DNA from: Actinomycetota bacterium
Lineage (GTDB): Bacteria; Actinomycetota; Humimicrobiia; Humimicrobiales; Humimicrobiaceae
Assembly: GCA_028717265.1 (NCBI GenBank)
Contig: JAQUOE010000002.1
Span: forward strand, 1-36,947
Reading direction: 5' to 3'
Length of the DNA: 36,947 bases
The stretch's first letter is position 1; each line of letters begins with the position of its first letter. The translations under genes and the position numbers were made by a program. Under the pieces are notes generated by a model. The model had not been told where the DNA came from and ran no database searches. It was given only the letters and a program-made list of their open reading frames with translations. Shown here one piece after another: positions 1 through 9,417 of the stretch.

Positions 1-42
1 CTTACATATTAAAAAATTATATTTAATATTAACGATCATATC

Positions 43-642
43 TTGAACGATCAAGCCGATAAAGAATTAGTAAAAAGCAGTATTTTAGGAAAAGAATTAT
101 TCACAGATTCGGATATAAAAAATAGAATTTCTGATCTGGGAAAAGAAATAACAGGTGATTATAAATATAAAAATCTACTTCTTATATGCATATTAAGAGG
201 GGGAGCAATATTTTTAGCAGATCTTATCAAGGAAATCGATCTTTCTCTTAGTATAGATTTCATGAGTATTTCTAAATATGGAATTAATGATGAATCTACA
301 GGCGTGGTAAGAATTACCAAAGATCTGGATGAATCCATTGAAGGGAAGGATGTATTGATTGTGGAGGACATCATTGACACGGGACTTACCATAAGCTATC
401 TATTAAGAAATCTAAAATCAAGATTCCCAGGGAGCATTGAAATATGCACTCTTCTTGACAGGGACATCAGAAGAATTGCGGAAATTAATATTAAGTATAT
501 TGGTTTTAAGATCGGAGAAAAATACATAGTCGGTTACGGATTGGATTATAAGCAAAAATTCAGAAATCTCCGATCTATATACGAATTAAAATTGGATACT
601 GTAAAAAAAGATATCGAATCGCTAAAAAGCAGCTCCATATAA
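43..642 (+). CDS. hpt: hypoxanthine phosphoribosyltransferase
   Basis: PRPP-binding motif VLIVEDIIDTGLT and LLICILRGGAIFLADL; TTG start; full-length 199 aa. Confidence 0.93.
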   Translation: MNDQADKELVKSSILGKELFTDSDIKNRISDLGKEITGDYKYKNLLLICILRGGAIFLADLIKEIDLSLSIDFMSISKYGINDESTGVVRITKDLDESIEGKDVLIVEDIIDTGLTISYLLRNLKSRFPGSIEICTLLDRDIRRIAEINIKYIGFKIGEKYIVGYGLDYKQKFRNLRSIYELKLDTVKKDIESLKSSSI

Positions 643-785
643 TAATCTAATGACATTGAATCCGATAATTGATTTTAATTGTTTTAAAACCGGATATTGT
701 ATTATTGTACAAACTTCCTTAGATCTGGTTTATCGCTTTAAACTATCAGGTGTTATATAATTACAGATAAAAATATTTTAAAAAG

Positions 786-1298
786 TTGAAAAACAAAAAG
801 AATACAAATTTAATAAAGATGATACTTGAAGGAGTAAGGATAGAATTGCCATCCAATAAACCAATTCTCCTTCTAAAAGAAGAGAATGGAAATAGATATT
901 TACCAATATGGATAGGACCCTATGAAGCTTCAGCTATTGCTCTTGAAATGTCCAACATAAAAACACCCCGGCCCATGACCCATGATTTAATCATTAATAT
1001 TATCAATAATTTGAAAATAAGTATTGATAATATAGAAATAACAGAAATAAGAAATAATACTTTTTATGCCATAATCAATATCATGAATACGGATAAAAAA
1101 GTCATCAAAGTCGATTCAAGGCCTTCCGATGCAATCGCTACTGCTGTGAGAAGTAAATGCGATATCTATGCCGCGGAACAGGTGCTGGAATCAGGAGGGC
1201 TCAGAATACAGTCAATCGAAGATGAGGTAAAAAAATTTAAAAACTTTCTTGATAATATTGAACCTGAAGATTTTAAAAATAACTTCGAAAATAAATAA
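786..1298 (+). CDS. bifunctional nuclease domain protein (BFN/DUF151)
   Basis: Family pattern ILLLKEENGNRYLPIWIGPYEASAIALEM...RPMTHDL...VDSRPSDAIATAVR; TTG start. Confidence 0.9.
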   Translation: MKNKKNTNLIKMILEGVRIELPSNKPILLLKEENGNRYLPIWIGPYEASAIALEMSNIKTPRPMTHDLIINIINNLKISIDNIEITEIRNNTFYAIINIMNTDKKVIKVDSRPSDAIATAVRSKCDIYAAEQVLESGGLRIQSIEDEVKKFKNFLDNIEPEDFKNNFENK

Positions 1299-1416
1299 TA
1301 ATCAAAAACATTCTCCGGATTTCTTAACTTCATAAACAGCTTTTTTTCTTCTATATACTTTAAGAGCCCCATACCAAGCATCCCTTCTATTGACTTTGAT
1401 GGATATAAATTCTAAA

Positions 1417-1448
1417 ATTACAATGATGTAATTACAATGATGTAATTA
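1417..1448. repeat. 14-bp tandem repeat (ATTACAATGATGTA x2 + ATTA) containing the palindrome TAATTAC-N6-GTAATTA; candidate MerR-type operator
   Basis: Read directly; ends about 35 bp before the merR-like start. Confidence 0.55.
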
Positions 1449-1482
1449 AAATTATAACAAAGTAAATAAAGAAAAAAAATTT

Positions 1483-1977
1483 ATGGATAGTATGGTTATA
1501 AAAAGATTTTATGGTTCTTTGGAAGTATGCAGAATAATAGGAATCACATATAAACAGCTTGATTATTATGACAGAACCGGTTTTGTAAAACCTTCCGTAA
1601 ATGGGGCAGGGGGCTATGGAAGCAGAAGAATGTATGATTTTAACGATTTAATGAAATTAAAGGTTATAAAAAAATTGATGGAGGCCGGTATCAGCCTGCA
1701 GAAACTAAGAAGGACGAAAAAATATCTGGATGAATATGATAACAATACGGCAGCAGGTAACGGACTTTTAAAGCTAACGCTTATATCTGATGGAAATACT
1801 GTTTATGCCTGTGATTCAGATAAAGCGATAGTGGATACATTAAAAAGCGGACAGGGTGTATTCGGGATAGCACTTGGCAGGGTATACAATGATCTGAATG
1901 GCGATATAGAAAAATACTTTATGAAAAATAGCATAAAAAAAACAGGAACAGCAATAAATTCAGAAAGTTACAAATAA
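1483..1977 (+). CDS. MerR-family HTH transcriptional regulator
   Basis: N-terminal MerR winged HTH (LEVCRIIGITYKQLDYYDRTGFVKPS...SRRMYDFNDLMKLKVIKKLMEAGISLQKLRR) plus a non-metal C-terminal domain. Confidence 0.85.
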   Translation: MDSMVIKRFYGSLEVCRIIGITYKQLDYYDRTGFVKPSVNGAGGYGSRRMYDFNDLMKLKVIKKLMEAGISLQKLRRTKKYLDEYDNNTAAGNGLLKLTLISDGNTVYACDSDKAIVDTLKSGQGVFGIALGRVYNDLNGDIEKYFMKNSIKKTGTAINSESYK

Positions 1978-2013
1978 TATCATAAAATTTAAACGGAGGT
2001 TTTTTAGTATCAT

Positions 2014-2406
2014 ATGGGTAAAAATTTATTGAGCATAAGGAAAAATGTAAATAAAAACAAAGATCCCGGGATCAATTACAAAGATCCTGAAAATATTAAA
2101 TTTGCACACACCAGTGAGAGGGAATTTTCAAAAATACTGAATTTTTATAAAATAAGATGGGAATATGAACCAAGAACCTTTATATTGGAGCTTGATATAA
2201 AAGGAAACCCTGAAGCCAGTTTTACACCGGATTTCTACCTTCCGGATCTGGATCTTTATATCGAACTTACGACTCTTAACCAAAGTCTGGTTACAAAGAA
2301 AAATTATAAAATTAGAAAATTAAAAGAGTTGTATCCGGATATAAATATAAAGTTATTTTATAAAAAAGACTATAACAGTTTATTATTTAAATATATAAAT
2401 AGATAA
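2014..2406 (+). CDS. small PD-(D/E)XK nuclease-like protein (TnsA/DUF559-like core), function unknown
   Basis: SEREFSKILNFYKIRWEYEPRTF...FTPDFYLPDLDLYIELTTLNQSLVTKKNYKIRKLKELYP resembles PD-(D/E)XK core; good RBS (acggaggtttttt) upstream. Confidence 0.55.
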   Translation: MGKNLLSIRKNVNKNKDPGINYKDPENIKFAHTSEREFSKILNFYKIRWEYEPRTFILELDIKGNPEASFTPDFYLPDLDLYIELTTLNQSLVTKKNYKIRKLKELYPDINIKLFYKKDYNSLLFKYINR

Positions 2407-2507
2407 TTATTTTAAAAAGATATATCATCGAGTTTTAATTATTCTTATTATCCATTCATAAGTATTAATTATTAGTATTAATAAGGCAACGTGTTTCCTT
2501 CCAAAAA

Positions 2508-3065
2508 ATGAAAAATAGTAATGATGGCAATTTAAAAGGCGACATGAAATATCTCTTCAGCAGATACGGCACAATGAAGGGCAAACCAGGTATTTGGGGT
2601 GCTATTAGAATAATACTTGTAAAACCAGGGGTACAGGCTTTAATATTTTACAGGTTTTATAGAATGCTCTATAGAATAAAATTAAGACTGCTTGCAGAAA
2701 TCTGCTGCAGGATAAATATTTTCTTTAATGGTGCGGAAATAGACCCGGGTGCAGAAATAGGTTCAGGATGCAGAATATGGCATTCTGCCGGAGTTATAAT
2801 CGGCAGGGGAGTAAAGATTGGTAATAATGTAAGTATTTTTTCTAATGTTACACTGGGTGGTCTTGGGCATTCCATATTTCATCATGGCGATCCAGGTTAT
2901 CCTGAGATCGGTGATAATGTTATATTGTATACAAATGTAACTATACTCGGTCCCATAAAGATTGGTAATAATACTACTGTCGGGGCACATTCACTGGTAC
3001 TTGATTCTGTTCCTGATAATTGTCTTGCAGCAGGGAGCCCTGCCAGAGTAATCAAAACTATTTAA
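2508..3065 (+). CDS. cysE: serine O-acetyltransferase (hexapeptide-repeat)
   Basis: Left-handed beta-helix hexapeptides; GAEIGSGCRIWHSAGVIIGRGVKIGNNVSIFSNVTLGG; GSPARVIKTI end. Confidence 0.85.
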   Translation: MKNSNDGNLKGDMKYLFSRYGTMKGKPGIWGAIRIILVKPGVQALIFYRFYRMLYRIKLRLLAEICCRINIFFNGAEIDPGAEIGSGCRIWHSAGVIIGRGVKIGNNVSIFSNVTLGGLGHSIFHHGDPGYPEIGDNVILYTNVTILGPIKIGNNTTVGAHSLVLDSVPDNCLAAGSPARVIKTI

Positions 3066-3210
3066 TTTATAAATAATATTTAATAAAACTCCAGGAATAG
3101 TAAAGTCTTTTAATAATATAAAAGTTAACATAATATATATTATCGGAAGTTAATAATATATAAGAATAAGCTCTTTTTTATCAAAAAACCGATTAATGCG
3201 AAAGATTCTA

Positions 3211-3642
3211 TTAGCCCGTACTTCCAAAGCCTGATTCGCCCCTTGCGGTTTCATCCAATTCATCGACTATATCAATATGAACATCATCAACTTCAAGTAT
3301 TACCATCTGACAGATCCTGTCTCCTTTTTTTATATGGAACGTATTGTAAGGATCAAGATTTATAAGAATTGCGCAGATTTCTCCTCTATAAGCAGAATCG
3401 ATAAGTCCTGGAGCATTTACCATACCTATTCCATTTTTCAAAGCAATACCTGATCTGGGCTGGACAAACCCGGCATAGCCGGACGGTATTGATACTTTAA
3501 TGCCGGTAGGTATCTTTTTTCTTTCGAAAGGTTTTAATTCACAGTCGATTGCACTATGAAGATCGAGCCCTGCATCACCTGTATGTGCATACCCCGGCAC
3601 AGGAATTGATTTATCAAGCAATTTAACTTTAATAGTTATCAT
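3211..3642 (-). CDS. dut: deoxyuridine 5'-triphosphate nucleotidohydrolase
   Basis: dUTPase motifs HTGDAGLDL, PRSGIALKNGI, GLIDSAYRGEI, GDRICQMVI, RGESGFGSTG. Confidence 0.96.
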   Translation of the reverse strand: MITIKVKLLDKSIPVPGYAHTGDAGLDLHSAIDCELKPFERKKIPTGIKVSIPSGYAGFVQPRSGIALKNGIGMVNAPGLIDSAYRGEICAILINLDPYNTFHIKKGDRICQMVILEVDDVHIDIVDELDETARGESGFGSTG

Positions 3643-3732
3643 TTTTATTTAAAAATAATGTTAAAAATATTTTTATAAGTTGATTTATAGGATTATGAAA
3701 AATTTTAAAATATCTGAATTAAATAGATTATA

Positions 3733-4035
3733 CTATTCGAATTCGATTATAGGAATAATTATAGTAGAATTTCCCGGAATATAATCTGAGTTATCTATAT
3801 CATTTACTTTCTTTATTTCACTTACAAATCTTGATTTGGTCATGTCATTGGAATATTTATCTGCGAGCTCGCTTATATTGGTCTCATATTCCAGGCTCAC
3901 TTTCGTATATCTTGTTGTGGTTATACCGCTAAATTTATATCTATTGTAATAAAAAGCGATTATAACCAGAGATGCAACGATAATTATAAGAAGATATAAA
4001 AATATTTTTTTAATATTAATCTTAACCATTTCCAA
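3733..4035 (-). CDS. membrane-anchored LysM-like protein, candidate YneA-type SOS division inhibitor
   Basis: 100 aa; single N-terminal TM; LysM-like ISELADKYSN...SRFVSEIKKVNDIDNSDYIPGNSTIIIPI; TTG start (alternative ATG at 4029); LexA-type boxes upstream. Confidence 0.65.
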   Translation of the reverse strand: MEMVKINIKKIFLYLLIIIVASLVIIAFYYNRYKFSGITTTRYTKVSLEYETNISELADKYSNDMTKSRFVSEIKKVNDIDNSDYIPGNSTIIIPIIEFE

Positions 4036-4099
4036 TTGTTGTTACCTCTGTATTTATTATTTGACCATATTTGTTTGCTTTAACATTATAAAAGAATGC

Positions 4100-4113
4100 C
4101 AAACATATGTTCG
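4100..4113. promoter_or_regulatory. LexA (SOS) box 1: CAAACATATGTTCG
   Basis: One mismatch to the Gram-positive CGAAC-N4-GTTCG operator; near the predicted TSS of the YneA-like gene. Confidence 0.75.
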
Positions 4114-4118
4114 TTATA

Positions 4119-4148
4119 ATAATATAACCAAACGTGTGTTCGTGTCAA
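4119..4148 (-). promoter_or_regulatory. sigma70-type promoter TTGACA-N18-TATTAT for the YneA-like gene
   Basis: Read on minus strand; LexA box 2 occupies the spacer. Confidence 0.65.
4129..4142. promoter_or_regulatory. LexA (SOS) box 2: CAAACGTGTGTTCG
   Basis: Same consensus as box 1, 29 bp away; within the -35/-10 spacer. Confidence 0.75.
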
Positions 4149-4244
4149 TAGTAAATATTAAAATTTTTTATTTTGTTGATTTTATCCAAATTTTATATAC
4201 TTTTTTTAGTTATTTGTTAGAATATAAAGAAATCAATTATATGA

Positions 4245-5297
<1,053 letters not shown>

Positions 5298-5302
5298 AAA
5301 AG

Positions 5303-5316
5303 CGAACCTGTGTTTG
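5303..5316. promoter_or_regulatory. LexA box at lexA promoter: CGAACCTGTGTTTG (reverse complement CAAACACAGGTTCG)
   Basis: Matches the other two boxes; overlaps the predicted -35 of lexA. Confidence 0.75.
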
Positions 5317-5342
5317 CCTTTAATATACTTTTTTGTTATAAT
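5314..5342 (+). promoter_or_regulatory. lexA promoter TTGCCT-N17-TATAAT
   Basis: Consensus -10, correct spacing, 40 bp upstream of the lexA ATG. Confidence 0.6.
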
Positions 5343-5380
5343 AACTAAAATTAAATAATATTTATTATTTTTAAAAAATT

Positions 5381-6010
5381 ATGGACAAAAATATCAGCGC
5401 AAGACAGGAAACAATACTAAAATTCATCAATAAGAAAGTCAAAGAATCCGGATACCCTCCTTCCGTAAGAGAAATAGCCCAGGCGGTTAATCTTAGTTCC
5501 TCGGCAACTGTTCACTCCCATTTAAAAAAACTTGAAGAAAAAGGATATTTGAAAAGAAACCCGTTCAAGCCGCGTGCCATTTCCATATTTCCCAGGCAGC
5601 AGGATGAAACCATTGATCGTGGTTTTAACAATCTTGTATATGTTCCTGTGGTTGGAAACATAACAGCCGGTAAGCCTGTTCTTGCAAATGAAAACATCGA
5701 AGATTATTTTCCTCTTTCACCGGACTTCGTAAAAGGGAAAAAAGAAGTATTCATCCTTCATGTTAGAGGAGACAGCATGGTTAATGCAGGTATACTTGAT
5801 AGGGATTATATTGTTGTAAGAAAACAGGAAAGTGCCATAAACGGAGAAATAATCGTGGCCCTGCTTGAAGACGAGGCAACGGTAAAAAGATTTTTCAAGA
5901 CGGATAAGAAGATAAAATTAATGCCTGAAAATGATTATATGGAACCTATTGTAGTAAATGATGTAAAAATACTTGGAAAAGTAATCGGAGTGATAAGAAA
6001 ATATTTTTAA
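5381..6010 (+). CDS. lexA: SOS repressor LexA
   Basis: wHTH SVREIAQAVNLSSSATVHSHLKKLEEKGYL, cleavage region VGNITAGKPV, catalytic HVRGDSM and ATVKRF. Confidence 0.97.
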   Translation: MDKNISARQETILKFINKKVKESGYPPSVREIAQAVNLSSSATVHSHLKKLEEKGYLKRNPFKPRAISIFPRQQDETIDRGFNNLVYVPVVGNITAGKPVLANENIEDYFPLSPDFVKGKKEVFILHVRGDSMVNAGILDRDYIVVRKQESAINGEIIVALLEDEATVKRFFKTDKKIKLMPENDYMEPIVVNDVKILGKVIGVIRKYF

Positions 6011-6011
6011 T

Positions 6012-7325
6012 CTATATTGATTTCCCTTCCACCCTGGCTTCCCTGCCCTCTTTTTTTCTGTATATGTATTGCGATAATATAGAACAATATCTTGAATTAA
6101 CATGCAGGTTTAAAATAGTTGAGTCTCCCAGATTTTTACGTTTTAAAACCTGGCAGTTATCATAAATAAAAGAAATAAGCTTATTCTTATTATATGGAAT
6201 CCTTACGGCTATATCTAAATAATGCTTTTCGATTATTTTTTTAATCGCTGAATATAATTCGTTAAATCCGGTCTTTTTCAATGCAGATATAAATATTGCC
6301 TCTTTATGTTTTATTTTTAATCTTTCTATTTCTGCATTGTTTAATTTATCGATCTTATTGAAAACCAGTAGTACGGGCTTGTCCGCTGCATCGATTTCTT
6401 TCAGTACATTTTTGACGCTCGCAATATTGTTCTCGAAATCCGGTTTGCTTATATCGGAAACAAGTAAAAGCAAATCCGATCTTTTGACTTCCTCGAGAGT
6501 AGATTTAAAAGATGCTATGAGTTGATGCGGTAATTTTTCTATAAATCCGACCGTATCTGAAATCAGAGCTTCGGAATTAGGATACATTGTCAATTTTCTG
6601 GTTGTCGAATCGAGAGTCGAAAATAGACGGTCCTCAACGTATCCATCTGCACTGGTTGTTGAGTTAAGAAGTGTGGTCTTACCGCTATTAGTATATCCTG
6701 CAAGTGCTATTTGAAATACATTCTTTTCTTCTCTGCTCTTTCTCTGTGTATCTCTCTGTGTGCTGATCTGCTGTATCTTCTTTTCAAGGATACTGATTCG
6801 TTTCCTTATTTTTCTTCTATCGACTTCAAGTTTGGTTTCACCGGGACCCCTTGTTCCGATACCGCCGCCCAGTCTTGAAAGCTCCACTCCCCTGCCTGTC
6901 AATCTGGGGAGAAGATAGTTAAGTTGTGCCAGCTCGACCTGAAGTTTCCCTTCACTGCTTTGGGCCCTCTGTGCAAATATATCCAGAATCAAAGCAGTTC
7001 TATCCAGAACCTTGGTGCCGAGTTTCAATTGGAGATTTCTCTGTTGTGTAGGTGTGATTTCATCATCAAAAATTACCAGTTCTATGTCTTTAGTATCAAC
7101 AATATTTTTGGCTTCCTCTAACTTCCCGGTTCCAATGAAATATTTGGGATTTGGTTTATTCTGTCTTCCGAAAAGCACATCTTCTACAACTGCACCGGCA
7201 CTTAAGGTCAGATTTTTTAGTTCTTCTGCATTTTCACTTAACGCTTTGCTGTGATCCGGTCCATTTGAGGTATTTTTTCTAAAATTATCGAAATCTATAA
7301 AAATTAAAAGAGCTTTTTCTTTCAT
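6012..7325 (-). CDS. hflX: ribosome-associated GTPase HflX
   Basis: GGGIGTRGPGETKLEVDRR, P-loop GYTNSGKTTLLN, DTVGFIEKLPHQLIASFKSTLEE, FNKIDK. Confidence 0.96.
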   Translation of the reverse strand: MKEKALLIFIDFDNFRKNTSNGPDHSKALSENAEELKNLTLSAGAVVEDVLFGRQNKPNPKYFIGTGKLEEAKNIVDTKDIELVIFDDEITPTQQRNLQLKLGTKVLDRTALILDIFAQRAQSSEGKLQVELAQLNYLLPRLTGRGVELSRLGGGIGTRGPGETKLEVDRRKIRKRISILEKKIQQISTQRDTQRKSREEKNVFQIALAGYTNSGKTTLLNSTTSADGYVEDRLFSTLDSTTRKLTMYPNSEALISDTVGFIEKLPHQLIASFKSTLEEVKRSDLLLLVSDISKPDFENNIASVKNVLKEIDAADKPVLLVFNKIDKLNNAEIERLKIKHKEAIFISALKKTGFNELYSAIKKIIEKHYLDIAVRIPYNKNKLISFIYDNCQVLKRKNLGDSTILNLHVNSRYCSILSQYIYRKKEGREARVEGKSI

Positions 7326-7355
7326 ATTTAATTGTGCAGAGCAATTTTAACAGTT

Positions 7356-8534
7356 TCATAAAACGTTTCTTACCCTCTTTAAGGCTTCTTCCAATCTGCT
7401 GTCTTCCAGAGTCATAGAGATTCTAATATATCCTTCTCCGTTCTCTCCGAATTCTACACCCGGTGTTACCACTACATTAGCCTTATCAAGCAGCATTTTT
7501 GAGAATGACGCGGATGTGAATCCTTCAGGAACCTTTGCCCATACATATATGGCAGCATTAGAATCATGATAATCTATTCCCATGTCATCAAGGGTTCTCT
7601 TTATCAATTCCCTTCTCCTGTTATAAATCTTATTGTTATATTCAGTATGTATTTTGTAATTTTCCAGTGCTTTGACTGCGGCATATTGAACTGCATTAAA
7701 AACACCGGAATCTACATTTGTTTTATATTTACCCAGGCTTTCTATAATTCCTGCATTGCCCACGGCATAGCCTATCCTCCACCCTGTCATATTGAAAGTC
7801 TTTGAAAGTGAATTGAATTCTATTCCTGTATTTTTGGAACCATAAGCATTTAAAAAACTCATCGGTTTATTCTCACCCTGATAGACATCCGAATAAGCAT
7901 TATCATGGCAGACAATAATATTATTTTTTTCTGCAAAAGACACTATCTTCTCGAAAAAATTTTTGTCACATGTTGCCGAAGTCGGATTATTCGGATAATT
8001 TATATACATTATCTTTGCTTTTTTTGCTATTTCAGAATCAATATCTTCAATATCTAATAAGAAGTCATCCTCTTCTTTAAGTGGAACCTTATAAGGTATT
8101 CCGCCCGCAAACAGAGTGCTTATTTTATATACAAGATAGGATGGGTCGGTCATAATGGCATAATCACCCGGATTTATAAACGTATAAGCCAGATCAGCTA
8201 TTCCTTCCTTGGAACCCATAAGCGGTATGACTTCCCTTTCCGGATCAAGTGTCACATCGAATCTCTGCAAATAAAATTTGGATACTGCTTCTTTGAAGAT
8301 CCTTAAACCGTAACTTGAGGGATATCTGTGATTTTCCGGAACGTTTGCCTCTTCGCAGAGAGTCTCTACAATATCCTTTGATGTGGGTATATCCGGATCA
8401 CCTATACCCAGACTTATCACATCCAATCCTTCTTTCCTTTTCTTGTTTATTAATTTATCTATCTCTGCAAATAAATAAGGAGGCAGCGACTTTAACCTGT
8501 CTGCTTCTTCAAAATGCATTGAATTCCTCTTCAC
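7356..8534 (-). CDS. dapL: LL-diaminopimelate aminotransferase
   Basis: Class I aminotransferase: SLGIGDPDIPT, NYPNNPTSA, SLSKTFNMTGWRIGYAVGN; adjacent to dapF. Confidence 0.87.
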   Translation of the reverse strand: MKRNSMHFEEADRLKSLPPYLFAEIDKLINKKRKEGLDVISLGIGDPDIPTSKDIVETLCEEANVPENHRYPSSYGLRIFKEAVSKFYLQRFDVTLDPEREVIPLMGSKEGIADLAYTFINPGDYAIMTDPSYLVYKISTLFAGGIPYKVPLKEEDDFLLDIEDIDSEIAKKAKIMYINYPNNPTSATCDKNFFEKIVSFAEKNNIIVCHDNAYSDVYQGENKPMSFLNAYGSKNTGIEFNSLSKTFNMTGWRIGYAVGNAGIIESLGKYKTNVDSGVFNAVQYAAVKALENYKIHTEYNNKIYNRRRELIKRTLDDMGIDYHDSNAAIYVWAKVPEGFTSASFSKMLLDKANVVVTPGVEFGENGEGYIRISMTLEDSRLEEALKRVRNVL

Positions 8535-8547
8535 TAGTAATTATATT

Positions 8548-9417
8548 TTATAAATAATATTGTCCGTCAAAATTGTGTTCCACTTTACCTTTAAGGTAAA
8601 TGATATTACTCCGGGGATCCCAGATGATATTCAATTTTCCTCCCTGTACATTGACGATAACTTTATTTTTTTTGACTTTTTCTAACTTTACAGCACAGAC
8701 TGCGGCCGCACATGCGCCTGTGCCGCATGCAAGAGTTTCCCCTACTCCCCTTTCCCATATCCGTATATTTAATTCTTCATTGCCGCTTGTCCGGACGAAT
8801 TCCACATTTGTCTTATTTGGGAAGAATCTGTGATTCTCAATTTTGGGTCCCAATTTTCCGACAGGAAAAGTATCGAGTTCAACATTGTTATTAAGAAATA
8901 TGACGCAGTGAGGATTACCCATGGAAATACAGTTAATGATAAAGTCTTTAGAATCAATTTTTATTTTATGGTTAAAAATCTCATCTGCTTTACTGTTAAC
9001 CATATTGACGGGAATATTTTCAGGTTTAAATTCGGGAAAGCCCATATCTACTTTTATATCCCTGACTTTACCGCCCTCTATGCTGAGAAATATTTTTTTT
9101 ATTCCTGAAAGTGTCTCAATACTAAAATTCTTATTTTTCTTATTTACAAGATTGTTTTCATATGCAAACCTGGCCATGCATCTTATTCCATTTCCGCTCA
9201 TTTCCGCAACTGAACCATCCTTATTATAAAGATCCATTTTCAAGTCGGATATTTTAGATGGTCTTACCAGAATCAAACCATCTGCCCCTATGCCGAAATT
9301 CCTGTCACACATCCTTATAATCTGATCTCCAGATAATTTAATACGGTTGACGGTAGCATCTATCAATATAAAATCATTCCCCTGGCCGTTTAGTTTAGAA
9401 AATTCAATTTTTTTCAT
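8548..9417 (-). CDS. dapF: diaminopimelate epimerase
   Basis: KLNGQGNDFILID, EMSGNGIRCMARF, GNPHCVIF, ERGVGETLACGTGACA; start at MKKIEF (ORF extends to 9429). Confidence 0.96.
   Translation of the reverse strand: MKKIEFSKLNGQGNDFILIDATVNRIKLSGDQIIRMCDRNFGIGADGLILVRPSKISDLKMDLYNKDGSVAEMSGNGIRCMARFAYENNLVNKKNKNFSIETLSGIKKIFLSIEGGKVRDIKVDMGFPEFKPENIPVNMVNSKADEIFNHKIKIDSKDFIINCISMGNPHCVIFLNNNVELDTFPVGKLGPKIENHRFFPNKTNVEFVRTSGNEELNIRIWERGVGETLACGTGACAAAVCAVKLEKVKKNKVIVNVQGGKLNIIWDPRSNIIYLKGKVEHNFDGQYYL

Noticed and set aside
1166-1381. 71-aa minus-strand ORF overlapping the end of the BFN gene
   Set aside because: Mostly antisense to DUF151; no supporting motif.
4061-4080. Possible third LexA-like half-site (GCAAACaaatATGG on minus strand)
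   Set aside because: Second half does not match GTTCG.
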